Assembly (NCBI GenBank): GCA_003243965.1
Contig: QHBO01000031.1
Coordinates: 1 to 64,000 of the forward strand
Length of the DNA stretch: 64,000 nt
Direction of reading: 5' to 3'
Origin: Chloroflexota bacterium
GTDB lineage: Bacteria > Chloroflexota > Limnocylindria > QHBO01
Positions 36,309-45,240 of this stretch are shown piece by piece. A model generated the notes under the pieces. The model searched no databases. It was not told the origin of the DNA and saw only the letters and a list, made by a program, of their open reading frames with translations. The translations under genes and the position numbers were made by a program. The first letter of the stretch is position 1. Each line of letters starts with the position of its first letter.

Positions 36309-37751
36309 TCAGAGGGGTCGGGCGAAGGCGAGCAGGCGCGGCTCGGTCATGTCCTCGATCGACCAGCGCAGCCCCTCGCGTCCCAGCCCCGAGTCCTTCA
36401 CCCCGCCGTACGGCATCGGGTCGATGCGCCAGGTGGGGACGTCGTTGACGATCACGCCGCCGACCTCGAGCTCGTCGTGGGCGGTCAGCGTCCGCTCCAG
36501 GTCACCGGTGAAGACGCCGCACTGCAGCCCGAACTGGCTGTCGTTGATCTGGGCGATGGCATCCGCGAACGAGTCGACCGGGAAGAGGTTGACGACCGGC
36601 GCGAACACCTCCTCGCCGCACACCCGCGCGTCGCGTGGCACGTCGACGAGGACCGTGGCCGGGTAGAAGAGGTCGCGCGGCTCGCCCCCCACCAGGGCGC
36701 GCGCGCCGGCGTCGAGTGCCTCGTGGACCCACTGATCGGTGCGCGCCACCGCCTTGCGGTCGACCATCGGTCCGAGATCCGTGGCCGGATCCAGCGGGTC
36801 CCCGACCTTGACCTCGCGGACCTTCTCCACGAACCGGCGCGTGAACTCCTCGTACACCCCGCGCACGACGTAGATGCGCTGGACGCTGATGCACACCTGG
36901 CCGGCGTAGGCGAACGAGCCGAAGACCAGCCGCGCCACCGCCCAGTTGAGGTCCGCCGTCTCGTCGACGATGGCCCCGGCGTTGCCGCCCAGCTCGAGCA
37001 CGACCTTCTTCTTGCCCGCCTCGGCCTTCATCTTCCAGCCGACCGACGGGCTGCCGGTGAAGCTCAGCAGCTTGAACCGATCGTCGGACACCATCCGGTC
37101 GCCCGTCGGCCGGTCCATGGGCAGGATGCTCACCGCGCCCCTTGGCAGGCTCGTCTCACCGATGTAGCCGGCGACCCGAAGCATGACCAGCGGGTCCTTG
37201 CTGGGCGGCTTGAGGACGATGCTGCAGCCGGCGGCGATTGCCGGGGCCACCTTGTGCGCGGCGAGGTTGAGCGGAAAGTTGAAGGGGCTGATCCCTGCCA
37301 CCGGCCCAATCGGGTAGCGGCGCACGATCCCGCTCCGGCCCCGGTTGGCAGCGTTCCAGTCGAGTGGGATCCACTCGCCGTTGATGCGCAGCGCCTCCTC
37401 GCCGGCCACGCGGAAGGTGAGCGCGGCACGCGCCACCTCTCCCTTGGCGTCGCGGATCGGCTTCCCGGACTCGCGGGTCAGCAGCTCGGCGAGCTCATCG
37501 GCCTCTGCGGCGATCCGATCGGCGACGTGCTGCAGGACGTTCCGCCGCTCAAAGCTGGCGAGCCGCCGCATCTTGGGGGCGGCCTCGACCGCGGCCGCGG
37601 TGGCTCGCTCCAGCTGCTCGGGCCCCGCCTGCCAGGTGGTGGCCACCAGCTCCCCGGTGGCGGGGTTGCGGACCTCGAGCGGCGTCCCCTCGTCGACGAA
37701 CTCGCCGCCGAGGAAGATGGGGGTCGTTTCTGAAGCGAGGCGGGTGGTCAC
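36309..37751 (-). CDS. NAD(P)-dependent aldehyde dehydrogenase
   Basis: 480 residues, the normal size. Key motifs are present: ISPFNFPLNLAAHK (substrate tunnel and Asn), FTGSPSVG (cofactor), LELGGNAG (general-base Glu) and AYAGQVCISVQRI (catalytic Cys). The layout resembles the GapN/succinate-semialdehyde-type subgroup found in high-GC bacteria, but the aldehyde is unknown. GTG start with a GAGG site upstream. It heads the operon with the Rieske protein and diverges from the carotenoid hydratase-like gene. Confidence 0.9.
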   Translation of the reverse strand: MTTRLASETTPIFLGGEFVDEGTPLEVRNPATGELVATTWQAGPEQLERATAAAVEAAPKMRRLASFERRNVLQHVADRIAAEADELAELLTRESGKPIRDAKGEVARAALTFRVAGEEALRINGEWIPLDWNAANRGRSGIVRRYPIGPVAGISPFNFPLNLAAHKVAPAIAAGCSIVLKPPSKDPLVMLRVAGYIGETSLPRGAVSILPMDRPTGDRMVSDDRFKLLSFTGSPSVGWKMKAEAGKKKVVLELGGNAGAIVDETADLNWAVARLVFGSFAYAGQVCISVQRIYVVRGVYEEFTRRFVEKVREVKVGDPLDPATDLGPMVDRKAVARTDQWVHEALDAGARALVGGEPRDLFYPATVLVDVPRDARVCGEEVFAPVVNLFPVDSFADAIAQINDSQFGLQCGVFTGDLERTLTAHDELEVGGVIVNDVPTWRIDPMPYGGVKDSGLGREGLRWSIEDMTEPRLLAFARPL

Positions 37752-37861
37752 GGCGGAGCCTCATCGATGGAAGCGAATGCTGCGCCGATTCTACGACCCG
37801 TCACCGATCCAGCTTCAGACGCGCCAGCCAGGCACTCCGGGACGGTACCGAGCCTCTCTCC

Positions 37862-37867
37862 TATCAT
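37862..37867 (+). promoter_or_regulatory. -10 box TATCAT of a probable leaderless transcript
   Basis: TATCAT ends six bases before the GTG at 37874. Confidence 0.45.
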
Positions 37868-37873
37868 CGGTCC

Positions 37874-38848
37874 GTGAATCCCCTGTACGTGGGCCTCGAG
37901 CTCGGCGCCGGCGGGTTCTTCGTGCTCGCCGCGGTCGCGGCCGCGCGCCGCGGCAGGCTGCCGCTCCTGGAGCTCCTGTCCGCCGCGATGTTCGGCATCC
38001 TGCTCGAGGAGGGGGACCAGCTGATCTTCGGCTCCTACCACTACGCCGCGGACTGGATCCTGAAGCTCGATCGCGCACCCATCGCCATCGGTCTGACCTG
38101 GGCGCTGATCCTGGCCGGCGCCATGCGCATCACCGATGCGCTGGGAGTTCAGCGCCGATACGCGCCGTTCGTGGACGCGCTGCTCGCCATCTCGCTGGAC
38201 CTGGCCTTCGACGCGATCGCGATCCGCATCGGGCTCTGGACCTGGCGCGGCGTCCCGAGCAACGAGGGCTGGTTCGGCGTCCCGGCCGGCAACTTCTACG
38301 CCTGGCTGTTCGTGGCGCTCGGCTTCAGCCTCGTCACCCGCTGGCTGCGGGTGCCCGCCACCCGTCGGCCGAGGCTCGCCTGGCTCCAGCTGCTCGCGCC
38401 GATTCCGGCGTACGCGATCCTGATCGGCGGCCTGATCCCGTTCATCGTCCTCAAGCCGATGGTCGACCAGACGCATGGCGGCGGACTCAGCCTGTTCGGG
38501 GTGACGCTGGTCGCGTTTGCCGTGCTGGCGGGGCGTGGCATGCTGATCGCGGAGCGCGAGGCCGCCCACGCGGCCGATCGGGCCATGCTCGACCTCCGGA
38601 TGGCGTTTCTCAGCCGGCTGGCGATCCACGCCTTCTTCCTTGCCGCGCTCCTGGTCCTGGGCCTCGCGACGCGCGAGCCGGTGCTGCTGGCCGCCGCCGT
38701 TGCGCTGCTGGCGGCCGAGCTGCCGCTCGCCTGGCTGGTGCGCGCACGCACCACTCGAGCGCCCCTGATGCGCGGGGCCGAGGCCAAGCCCGTGCCGCAG
38801 ACAGCCGCCGATGGGGCTCGGCCCGAGACGGCGGGCACGTGGCCGTGA
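37874..38848 (+). CDS. Carotenoid biosynthesis protein (CruF/DUF422-like)
   Basis: 324 residues with about eight membrane helices. The family pattern is visible: an EEGD and GSYHYAADWI in helix 2, a D-rich segment DALLAISLDLAFDAIAI, then GLWTWRGVPSNEGWFGVPAG and NFYAWLFV. This resembles the DUF422/CruF group, whose members add water at the 1,2 ends of carotenoids such as lycopene or bisanhydrobacterioruberin. No other carotenoid gene is nearby. A basic tail of about 40 residues follows the last helix. GTG start, six bases after a -10 box. The next gene starts within or just after its stop. Confidence 0.75.
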   Translation: MNPLYVGLELGAGGFFVLAAVAAARRGRLPLLELLSAAMFGILLEEGDQLIFGSYHYAADWILKLDRAPIAIGLTWALILAGAMRITDALGVQRRYAPFVDALLAISLDLAFDAIAIRIGLWTWRGVPSNEGWFGVPAGNFYAWLFVALGFSLVTRWLRVPATRRPRLAWLQLLAPIPAYAILIGGLIPFIVLKPMVDQTHGGGLSLFGVTLVAFAVLAGRGMLIAEREAAHAADRAMLDLRMAFLSRLAIHAFFLAALLVLGLATREPVLLAAAVALLAAELPLAWLVRARTTRAPLMRGAEAKPVPQTAADGARPETAGTWP

Positions 38849-38856
38849 GGTCGTCG

Positions 38857-40248
38857 ATGGGACTACGCATCGACTGGGCGCGCGCGACCGACGAGTGCGT
38901 CACCCACCTCCGCGAGCTGATCCGCATTCCGAGCGTCAACCCACCGACCCTGCGCGACGGGGCGGCCGGCCGCGACCCGGCCGGAGGCGAGTCGGCGGCA
39001 GCGCGCTACTGCGCGGAGGTGCTCTCGGGGGCCGGGATCCACGCCGAGGTCCTGGAGACCGAGGCGGGCCGGGGCAGCTGCTTCGCGCGGCTGCCGGCGA
39101 CGATCGACACTCCCGAGCCCCCGCTGATCCTGCTCAGCCACCTCGACGTGGTCCCGGTCGACGCGGAGGCGTGGTCCCGCGATCCATTCGGCGGGGAGCT
39201 GGTCGACGGCGTGGTCTGGGGTCGTGGGGCGGTCGATATGAAGGACATGGTCGCCATGGAGCTCTCGGTCCTGCTTGCGCTGCGACGTTCCGGGGCGGAG
39301 CTGCGACGCGACGTGATCTTCGCCGCGGTGGCCGACGAGGAGGCCGGCGGCCGGGCAGGAGCGCAGCACTGGGTCGACGCCCGGCCGGACCTGTTCGCCT
39401 CTGATGCGGGGCCGGCTGCGGCCGCGCTCAACGAGGTTGGTGGCTACTCAATCGAGCTCAACAGGCATCGGTACTACACGATCCAGGTTGCCGAGAAGGG
39501 AATCGTGTGGACCCGGCTGCGGGCCACCGGGACCCCTGGCCACGGCTCGATGCCGCACAACGACAATGCCGCCGAGAAGCTTGCTCACGCGGTGAGCCGA
39601 ATCGCCTCCGCCCAACGCCCGGCGCGCGTCACGCCGCTGGTGCGTGACTTCCTCGCCGCGCTGGGCCTGGGGGAGGTGGCCGAGCTCGCCGAGCGCACGC
39701 CGAATGCGGCCGCGAGCGCACTCGAGCGGCTCGTCGACGACCCGGTGCTGCGCCGCTCCTTCGACGCCATGCTGCGCGACACGGTGACGCCCACCGTCCT
39801 CCAGGCGGGGAGCAAGGTGAACGTCATTCCCGGACGCGCCACCGCGGAGCTCGATGTCCGCACCCTGCCGGGCACCGACCCGGCGGAGCTCCTCGCCAGC
39901 CTGCAGCACATCGCCGGCGACCTCGCCACCGTCGACGCGGTGATGTCCATGCCGCCGGTCGAAGCCTCCGCGCAGGCCGAGATCGTGGAACTGATGCGGG
40001 TGGCGCTGCTGGCGGCAGATCCGGACGCCACGCCGCTGCCGATGATGATCACGCCCGGTACCGATGCCAAGGCGCTGGCGCGCCTGGGGATCCCGACCTA
40101 CGGCTTCGCGCCGCTTCGGCTCGGCGCCGATGTCCCCTTCCTCGCGCTCTTTCACGGGCACGACGAGCGAATCCCGGTCAGCGCGCTGGAGTTCGGGCTG
40201 CCCGTGCTCTTCGAGGTGGTGCACCGCTTCGTGTCCGCGCCGGCGTAG
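38857..40248 (+). CDS. M20-family metallopeptidase
   Basis: 463 residues. Two-zinc aminoacylase/carboxypeptidase fold: SHLDVVPVD with the first His, GRGAVDMKDM with the bridging Asp, ADEEAGG with the catalytic Glu pair, the dimerisation-domain entry GTPGHGSMPH, and the distal His in FHGHDERIP. Family members remove N-acyl groups or cut dipeptides; the substrate is not predictable. ATG at 38857 has GAGG six bases upstream; a GTG at 38845 overlapping the preceding stop (GTGA) is an alternative and would make coupling with the carotenoid gene. Confidence 0.88.
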   Translation: MGLRIDWARATDECVTHLRELIRIPSVNPPTLRDGAAGRDPAGGESAAARYCAEVLSGAGIHAEVLETEAGRGSCFARLPATIDTPEPPLILLSHLDVVPVDAEAWSRDPFGGELVDGVVWGRGAVDMKDMVAMELSVLLALRRSGAELRRDVIFAAVADEEAGGRAGAQHWVDARPDLFASDAGPAAAALNEVGGYSIELNRHRYYTIQVAEKGIVWTRLRATGTPGHGSMPHNDNAAEKLAHAVSRIASAQRPARVTPLVRDFLAALGLGEVAELAERTPNAAASALERLVDDPVLRRSFDAMLRDTVTPTVLQAGSKVNVIPGRATAELDVRTLPGTDPAELLASLQHIAGDLATVDAVMSMPPVEASAQAEIVELMRVALLAADPDATPLPMMITPGTDAKALARLGIPTYGFAPLRLGADVPFLALFHGHDERIPVSALEFGLPVLFEVVHRFVSAPA

Positions 40249-40297
40249 CGCCACTCGCCGAGCCCGGCGCCCACGGCGGGCCGAGCACGGCTGCGGC

Positions 40298-40303
40298 TAT
40301 ACT
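40298..40303 (+). promoter_or_regulatory. -10 box TATACT for the fabD-fabF-fabF operon
   Basis: TATACT 28 bases before the ATG at 40332, giving a short leader with an AGGGA site. No clear -35 box. Confidence 0.45.
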
Positions 40304-40331
40304 CCGGCGACCACCAGGGACCGATTCTTCG

Positions 40332-41366
40332 ATGACTGAACACAGCGATCCAAAGGGAGCCCCGGTCGCCGAGGCTCCTCGCGTCCGCGCCTTCGTCTTC
40401 CCGGGCCAGGGCTCCCAGTATGTCGGGATGAGCTCTGCCCTCCTCGAGCGCTCGCCGGAGGCAGCCAGCGTCATGGAGCGTGCCGATGCCGCGCTGGGCT
40501 TCCCCCTGTCGCGGCTGATCCTGGAGGGACCCGCCGAGGAGCTCGACCTCACCGTCAACGCCCAGCCGGCGATCCTGGCCACCAGCGTCGCGTACCTCGA
40601 GGCGCTGCGCCGCGAGGCCAGCGATGCGGCCGTGGAGCTCAAGCCGGTTGCGCTGGCGGGTCATTCGGCCGGGCAGTACGCCGCCGCGGTGGCGGCCGAC
40701 GCCATCGACTTCGACGACGCCATCCGCCTCGTCCGCGAGCGGGGTCGGATCATGCAGGAGCGCGGCATCGCCGGCGGCATGGGGGCGGTGGTCGGCCTCT
40801 CCGACGAGCAGGTGGACGACATCGTCGCGCAGGCGCGCGAGCACGGGGAGATCTCGGTCGCGAACCAGAATGCCCCCGGCCAGATCGTGCTCTCGGGCGT
40901 CATCCCGGCCCTCGTCTTCGCGCTGGAGATGAGCAGGACCGTGGGCGCACGCAAGGCCGCGCGGCTGACGGTCAGCGTCGCCAGCCACTCCCCACTGATG
41001 CGCCGCGCCCGCGAGGACTTCAGCGCCATCCTTGCCCGGGTCGCGTTCCGCGAGCCCAAGATCCCGCTCCTCGGCAACGTCCACGCCAGCGTGATCCGCA
41101 CCGCTGACGGGCTGCGCAACGAGCTGAGCGAGCATCTCGTCCACGGCGTGCAGTGGACCGAAACGGTGCGCCGCATGGCGGCCGGCGGCGTCACCGACTT
41201 CGTCGAGATCGGACCGGGACGGGTGCTGAGCGGGCTGATCAAGCGCATCAGCCCTCAGTCGCGCACCTTTGCCGTCGACGGCAACCGGACCGAGGGGATG
41301 TGGGATGCGCCGGCGACCCCGGAATCGGAGCCGGGCGAGCAGCCGGGGCAGCAGCACACGGCGTGA
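40332..41366 (+). CDS. fabD: Malonyl-CoA:ACP transacylase
   Basis: 344 residues. It transfers malonyl from CoA to acyl carrier protein for fatty-acid synthesis. It has FVFPGQGSQYVGM near the start, the nucleophile serine in GHSAGQ (about 110-115) and the histidine in SVASHSPLM (about 218). In most FabD proteins the elbow reads GHSLGE; the change of Glu to Gln is unusual but the Ser-His pair is kept. A C-terminal tail of about 30 residues is acidic and disordered. It overlaps the first fabF by four bases (GTGA). Confidence 0.92.
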   Translation: MTEHSDPKGAPVAEAPRVRAFVFPGQGSQYVGMSSALLERSPEAASVMERADAALGFPLSRLILEGPAEELDLTVNAQPAILATSVAYLEALRREASDAAVELKPVALAGHSAGQYAAAVAADAIDFDDAIRLVRERGRIMQERGIAGGMGAVVGLSDEQVDDIVAQAREHGEISVANQNAPGQIVLSGVIPALVFALEMSRTVGARKAARLTVSVASHSPLMRRAREDFSAILARVAFREPKIPLLGNVHASVIRTADGLRNELSEHLVHGVQWTETVRRMAAGGVTDFVEIGPGRVLSGLIKRISPQSRTFAVDGNRTEGMWDAPATPESEPGEQPGQQHTA

Positions 41367-42652
41367 GCGACCGGCGCGTCGTCGTCACCGGGCTCGGCGT
41401 CGTCTCCCCGGTCGGCATCGGAGCCGATGTTGCCTGGGAAGCGCTGGTCGCCGGCCGCTCCGGGATCACCGACATCACCCTCTTCGACACCACCGACTAC
41501 GACATCCACGTCGCGGGCGAGGTGAAGGGCTTCGACGCCGCCGACCACATGGACGGCAGGGACGCGCGCCGGCACGATCGGAACACCCATTTCGCGGTGG
41601 CCGCCACCGGCGAGGCGCTGCGCGACGCAGGTCTGCTGGGCGCGGACGGCGCGGTCGACCGCGGACAGGCGGACCCGGACCGCTTCGGGATGGTGGTCGG
41701 CACCGGCATCGGCGGGATCGGGATGATGAGCGATGGGATCAAGACCCTCAACGAACGCGGGCCGAGCCGCATCTCTCCCTTCCTGCTGGCGCACATGATC
41801 CCCGACGCCGCCTCGGGAATGGTCGCCATCCAGTACGGCATCCGCGGGCCGAACATGGCCGTGGTGAGCGCGTGCGCAACCGGCGGGCATGCCGTCGGTG
41901 AAGCGATGGAGACCATCGTGCGCGGACAGGCGGACCTGATGCTCGGAGCCGGGACCGAGGCGGTGGTGGTCCCGCTGGCGCTCGCCGGCTTCAGCCAGAT
42001 GAAGGCGCTCGGCACCCCGATCAACCCCGACACCGGAGAGTACGACCCCACCCAGGCGAGCCGGCCGTTCGACGCGACCCGCAACGGATTCGTCGTCTCC
42101 GAGGGCAGCGCGGTGCTGATCCTCGAGGAGCTCGAGCACGCCAGGGCCCGCGGCGTGCGCATCCATGCGGAGGTGATCGGGTACGGAAGCGCGGCCGATG
42201 CGTTCCACATGGTGGCGCCCGCCGAGCGCGGCGAGGGCAACCAACGCGCGATGCGGATGGCCCTGCAGCGCGCGGGCATCGGTCCGGAGGAAGTCGACTA
42301 CATCAACGCCCACGGCACCAGTACGCCCCTCAACGACCGATACGAGACGGTCGCCATCGAGACGGTCTTCGGCGAGCATGCGCGGCAGATGATGGTCTCC
42401 TCCACGAAGTCGATGACGGGCCACCTGATGGGCGCCGCGGGCGCGCTGGAGGCGTTCGTCTGCGTCCGCGCGGTCGAGACCGGCTGCATCCCGCCCACCA
42501 TCAACTACCGGCACCCCGATCCGGACCTGACCCTCGATTACGTGCCGAACACCGCGCGCCAGACCGATGTGCGGGTCGCGCTCTCCAACTCGATGGGGCT
42601 CGGCGGACACAACTCGACGGTCATCGTGCGTCGCCACGAGGGAGGCGGATGA
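41363..42652 (+). CDS. fabF: Beta-ketoacyl-ACP synthase II (first copy)
   Basis: 429 residues with the full Cys-His-His triad: Cys in SACATGG (about 171), His in NAHGTSTPLND (about 316) and His in GHLMGAAG (about 352), plus the KSMTGH lysine. It condenses acyl-ACP with malonyl-ACP. Start GTG at 41363 overlaps the fabD stop. It overlaps a second fabF by four bases. Normally acpP and fabG separate fabD from fabF; both are missing here. Confidence 0.93.
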   Translation: MSDRRVVVTGLGVVSPVGIGADVAWEALVAGRSGITDITLFDTTDYDIHVAGEVKGFDAADHMDGRDARRHDRNTHFAVAATGEALRDAGLLGADGAVDRGQADPDRFGMVVGTGIGGIGMMSDGIKTLNERGPSRISPFLLAHMIPDAASGMVAIQYGIRGPNMAVVSACATGGHAVGEAMETIVRGQADLMLGAGTEAVVVPLALAGFSQMKALGTPINPDTGEYDPTQASRPFDATRNGFVVSEGSAVLILEELEHARARGVRIHAEVIGYGSAADAFHMVAPAERGEGNQRAMRMALQRAGIGPEEVDYINAHGTSTPLNDRYETVAIETVFGEHARQMMVSSTKSMTGHLMGAAGALEAFVCVRAVETGCIPPTINYRHPDPDLTLDYVPNTARQTDVRVALSNSMGLGGHNSTVIVRRHEGGG

Positions 42653-43899
42653 GTCGCGACCCGTCGCGCCGCGCGGTGGTCACCGGCATGGGGGCCATCA
42701 CGCCGATCGGCAACGACGCGGAGACCTACTGGCGCAACCTCGTCGCCGGGGTGAGCGGTGTGGCCGCCATCCGTGCCTACGACGCCAGCGGCGAGGAGGT
42801 GCGCATCGCGGCCGAGGTCAAGGACTTCGACCCCGCGACCTGGATCGACTTCAAGCAGGCTCGCCGTATGAGCCGCTTCAGCCAGCTCGCGGTGGCGGCG
42901 GCGGCCCAGGCCATCGAGTCGTCCGGCCTGAAGGTGACCGATGCCAACCGCGACGACATCGCGGTCGTGGTCAACACCGGCGGCGGCGGCATCGGCGAGG
43001 TGGCGACCGGAGAGCGGGTCTACCTGGAGCAGGGCGGCAAGCGAGTCAGCCCGTTCATGGTCCCGATGCTCTCGCCCTCGATGGCGGCCTGCCAGATCAG
43101 CATCCAGAACCGGCTGCGCGGACCGGTGATCACCAGCGTCGCCGCCTGCGCATCGGGGGTGCAGGCCTTCGTCGAGGCGCAGCGGCTGATCGAGCACGGT
43201 GACGCGGAGGTGGTGGTCGCCGGCGGCACGGAGAGCGCGATCCTGCCGGTCGCCTTTGCCGCGCTGGCCAACATGGGCGCCCTCTCCAAGCGCAACGACG
43301 ATCCCCAGCGCGCCTCGCGACCGTTCGACGCCGGGCGTGACGGGTTCGTGTTCGGCGAGGCCGCCGGCATCCTGGTCGTCGAGTCGGCGGCGCATGCGGA
43401 GGGCCGCGGCGCTCCGATCCTGGCCGAGGTGGCCGGCGGGGCGCTGACCGGCGACGCGTTCCACATCAGCGCTCCCGAGCCGTCCGGCCACGGCGCCACG
43501 CGGGCCATGCAGCGCGCACTGCGCGACGCCGGGCTCGAGCCGGAGCAGATCGACTACGTGGTGGCGCACGGCACCAGCACGCAGCTCAACGACGCCACCG
43601 AGTCGCTCGCGATCCGCAACGCCTTTGGCGCCGCCGCGGATCGACTGGCGGTGAGCAGCAACAAGAGCATGATCGGCCACACGCTCGGAGCGGCCGGGGC
43701 GATGAGCGCGCTCGCCGCGGTGATGGCCATCCGCGAGGGCGTCATCCCGCCGACCATCAACTACGAGGCCGCCGACCCCGCCTGCGATCTCGACTACGTG
43801 CCCAACGTCGCCCGGCGCACGCCGGTTCGTGCCGCCATCGTCAACGGGTTCGGGTTTGGCGGGCAGAACGCGGTAGCGGTCTTCCGGGCGTACGAGTAG
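42649..43899 (+). CDS. fabF: Beta-ketoacyl-ACP synthase II (second copy)
   Basis: 416 residues, also with an intact triad: Cys in AACASGVQA (about 166), His in VAHGTSTQLND (about 306) and His in KSMIGHTLGAAG (about 343). Because the Cys is retained, it is an active ketosynthase rather than a chain-length-factor partner, which would carry Gln there. The N-terminus (RRAVVTGMGAITPIGND) and the rest differ enough from the first copy that it is an old duplication. ATGA overlap with the first copy. Confidence 0.93.
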   Translation: MSRDPSRRAVVTGMGAITPIGNDAETYWRNLVAGVSGVAAIRAYDASGEEVRIAAEVKDFDPATWIDFKQARRMSRFSQLAVAAAAQAIESSGLKVTDANRDDIAVVVNTGGGGIGEVATGERVYLEQGGKRVSPFMVPMLSPSMAACQISIQNRLRGPVITSVAACASGVQAFVEAQRLIEHGDAEVVVAGGTESAILPVAFAALANMGALSKRNDDPQRASRPFDAGRDGFVFGEAAGILVVESAAHAEGRGAPILAEVAGGALTGDAFHISAPEPSGHGATRAMQRALRDAGLEPEQIDYVVAHGTSTQLNDATESLAIRNAFGAAADRLAVSSNKSMIGHTLGAAGAMSALAAVMAIREGVIPPTINYEAADPACDLDYVPNVARRTPVRAAIVNGFGFGGQNAVAVFRAYE

Positions 43900-43931
43900 C
43901 CGCGCCCGCCGTGCGAAACCGCTGCACCGCG

Positions 43932-43937
43932 TAGCAT
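43932..43937 (+). promoter_or_regulatory. -10 box TAGCAT for the small membrane protein gene
   Basis: TAGCAT with predicted start near 43944, directly before a hairpin and the CTG-start gene. Confidence 0.3.
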
Positions 43938-43947
43938 GTGATGCACC

Positions 43948-43972
43948 GCGGCTGCTCCAAGAGAGCAGCCGC
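43948..43972 (+). terminator. Hairpin between fabF and small membrane protein gene
   Basis: GCGGCTGCTC, loop of five, GAGCAGCCGC: ten perfect pairs. It could end the fab transcript or form the 5' hairpin of the following mRNA, as at rplU. No U-tract. Confidence 0.45.
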
Positions 43973-43992
43973 AACCCAGTCGAGGAACAACC

Positions 43993-44310
43993 CTGGGCGA
44001 CTACCTCAATCTGGCTGCCGCAATCCTGGGTGGCGCACTCGGGCTATTCCTGATGTTCCGCCTGGACGTCGTTCGCAATCGTGGCGAAGGGCGAGAGCCG
44101 GTTGTCCGTGAGCCGAAGGTCCTAACCCATCACGCCAGGACGCAACCGTCGTCCGTTGCGCCGATCCTCGCCGCGCTGGGAGTGTCGCTGCTCGGCGTCG
44201 GCCTCGCGATCGGGTCCCATCTGGAAGGATTCGGCTTGCTGCCGCTGATCGCCGGGGTCGCGTTGCTGGCCGGTGCGCTGATGGCGGCGCTCCGAGCGCG
44301 CTCGACCTGA
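43993..44310 (+). CDS. Small multi-pass membrane protein with probable CTG start
   Basis: 105 residues if read from the CTG at 43993, which has GAGG seven bases upstream. This start adds LNLAAAILGGALGLFLMFRL, a full membrane helix that the first ATG (44053) would cut off, so the CTG is preferred. A basic loop (about 22-50) and two further helices follow (APILAALGVSLLGVGLAI and LLPLIAGVALLAGALMAAL). Function unknown. It follows the fab operon and precedes a transporter fragment. Confidence 0.55.
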   Translation: MGDYLNLAAAILGGALGLFLMFRLDVVRNRGEGREPVVREPKVLTHHARTQPSSVAPILAALGVSLLGVGLAIGSHLEGFGLLPLIAGVALLAGALMAALRARST

Positions 44311-44346
44311 GACGGGTCCAGCCGACCGCGTTGCTGGAGCATCGAC

Positions 44347-44637
44347 GAACTTGGCGGCCTTCATCTGTTCGAGGCCTACCAACGCTTCCGATCAGCGCCG
44401 GAGGTCCTGGGATTGCCGATCCTGGCGGTGGCGGTCGTCGGGCTCGGCATCAACCGGGTGTCGGCGCGCCTGCTGTTCGCCGGCCAGAAGTCGAGCCTCG
44501 ACCTGCGCGGCGCCTTCTACGAGGTCGTCGGCGACGTGTTGGGCTCGGTCGCGGTCATCGCTGCCGGCATCGTCATTGCCCTGACCGGCTGGTGGCTGGC
44601 GGACCCGATCGCCTCGGTGGCCATCGGTTTGCTCTGA
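44347..44637 (+). pseudogene. Fragment of a cation diffusion facilitator (CzcD-like) transporter
   Basis: Reads LHLFEAYQRFRSAPEVLG, then LPILAVAVVGLGIN, GAFYEVVGDVLGSVAV and WLADPIASVAIGLL before a stop. This is the middle of a CDF zinc/cobalt exporter (helices 3 to 6 with the metal motif HxxxD replaced by EVVGDVLGS; the usual pattern is 'H...D'). The first helices and the cytoplasmic C-terminal domain are missing, so it cannot be a working transporter. The preserved codons suggest recent truncation. It lies between a small membrane gene and a convergent Nudix gene. Confidence 0.7.
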
Positions 44638-44652
44638 GCTCGACCACGTCCG

Positions 44653-45234
44653 TCAGCCCGGGTCGTCTCCGCGGATCACCAGGTCCGGCCGGTAGCGCGG
44701 CTCGTGGCCCGGCTGGGTCACGAGCCAATCGCGGAGCGCGCTCTCGGCGGTGGTGAATGCCAGCTCGGCCCACGGGATCTGGTCCGGACCAAAGTCGCGA
44801 ACCTCGCTCGTCTCCGCGGCGGGCAGCGGCTCGCCGCCGACCACGGTCGCCTCGTAGATCAGGGTCACGATCCCCACCCGGGGGCGCGAGTAGACGCCGA
44901 TCAGCCGGCCCACCTCGATCCGCAGCCGGGTCTCCTCCTCCGTCTCGCGGCGCGCGCCCTCCTGCGCCGATTCACCGAGCTCGAGGAAGCCGCCGGGATA
45001 GCTCCACAGGCCGGCTCCGGGCTCGATGGCCCGCCGCGCCAGGAAGACGCGGCCACCGCGGACGGGCAGGGTGCCGACCACGAGGCGCGGATTGCGCCAG
45101 GTGACGTGGCCCTCGGGGCAGACGAGGCGCGGCCGATGGTCGCCCTCCAGCTCTTGCTCGCTGACCGGCTTCCCACACGCCGGGCAGAATCGCGGCTCAG
45201 CCCCGAGGGCGAGCGGCAGCTCGGTCTCCTCCAT
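44653..45234 (-). CDS. Nudix hydrolase with N-terminal zinc ribbon
   Basis: 193 residues. A CPACG/C zinc-ribbon-like start (about 17-40) is followed by NPRLVVGTLP and a Nudix domain at about 48-160. The Nudix box starts GFLELGESAQEGARRETEEE; the last glycine of the consensus (REUxEExGU) is replaced, so activity may be altered. The layout is like the NADH pyrophosphatase/ADP-ribose group, but the substrate is unknown. ATG lies six bases from a TACCAT box, a likely leaderless gene. It diverges from cysS. Confidence 0.85.
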   Translation of the reverse strand: MEETELPLALGAEPRFCPACGKPVSEQELEGDHRPRLVCPEGHVTWRNPRLVVGTLPVRGGRVFLARRAIEPGAGLWSYPGGFLELGESAQEGARRETEEETRLRIEVGRLIGVYSRPRVGIVTLIYEATVVGGEPLPAAETSEVRDFGPDQIPWAELAFTTAESALRDWLVTQPGHEPRYRPDLVIRGDDPG

Positions 45235-45240
45235 GGTGCC

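Noticed and set aside
44653..45234. Calling the Nudix gene NADH pyrophosphatase (nudC).
   Set aside because: The zinc ribbon fits, but the NudC SQPWPFPxS signature is not present and the Nudix box is altered, so only the family is given.
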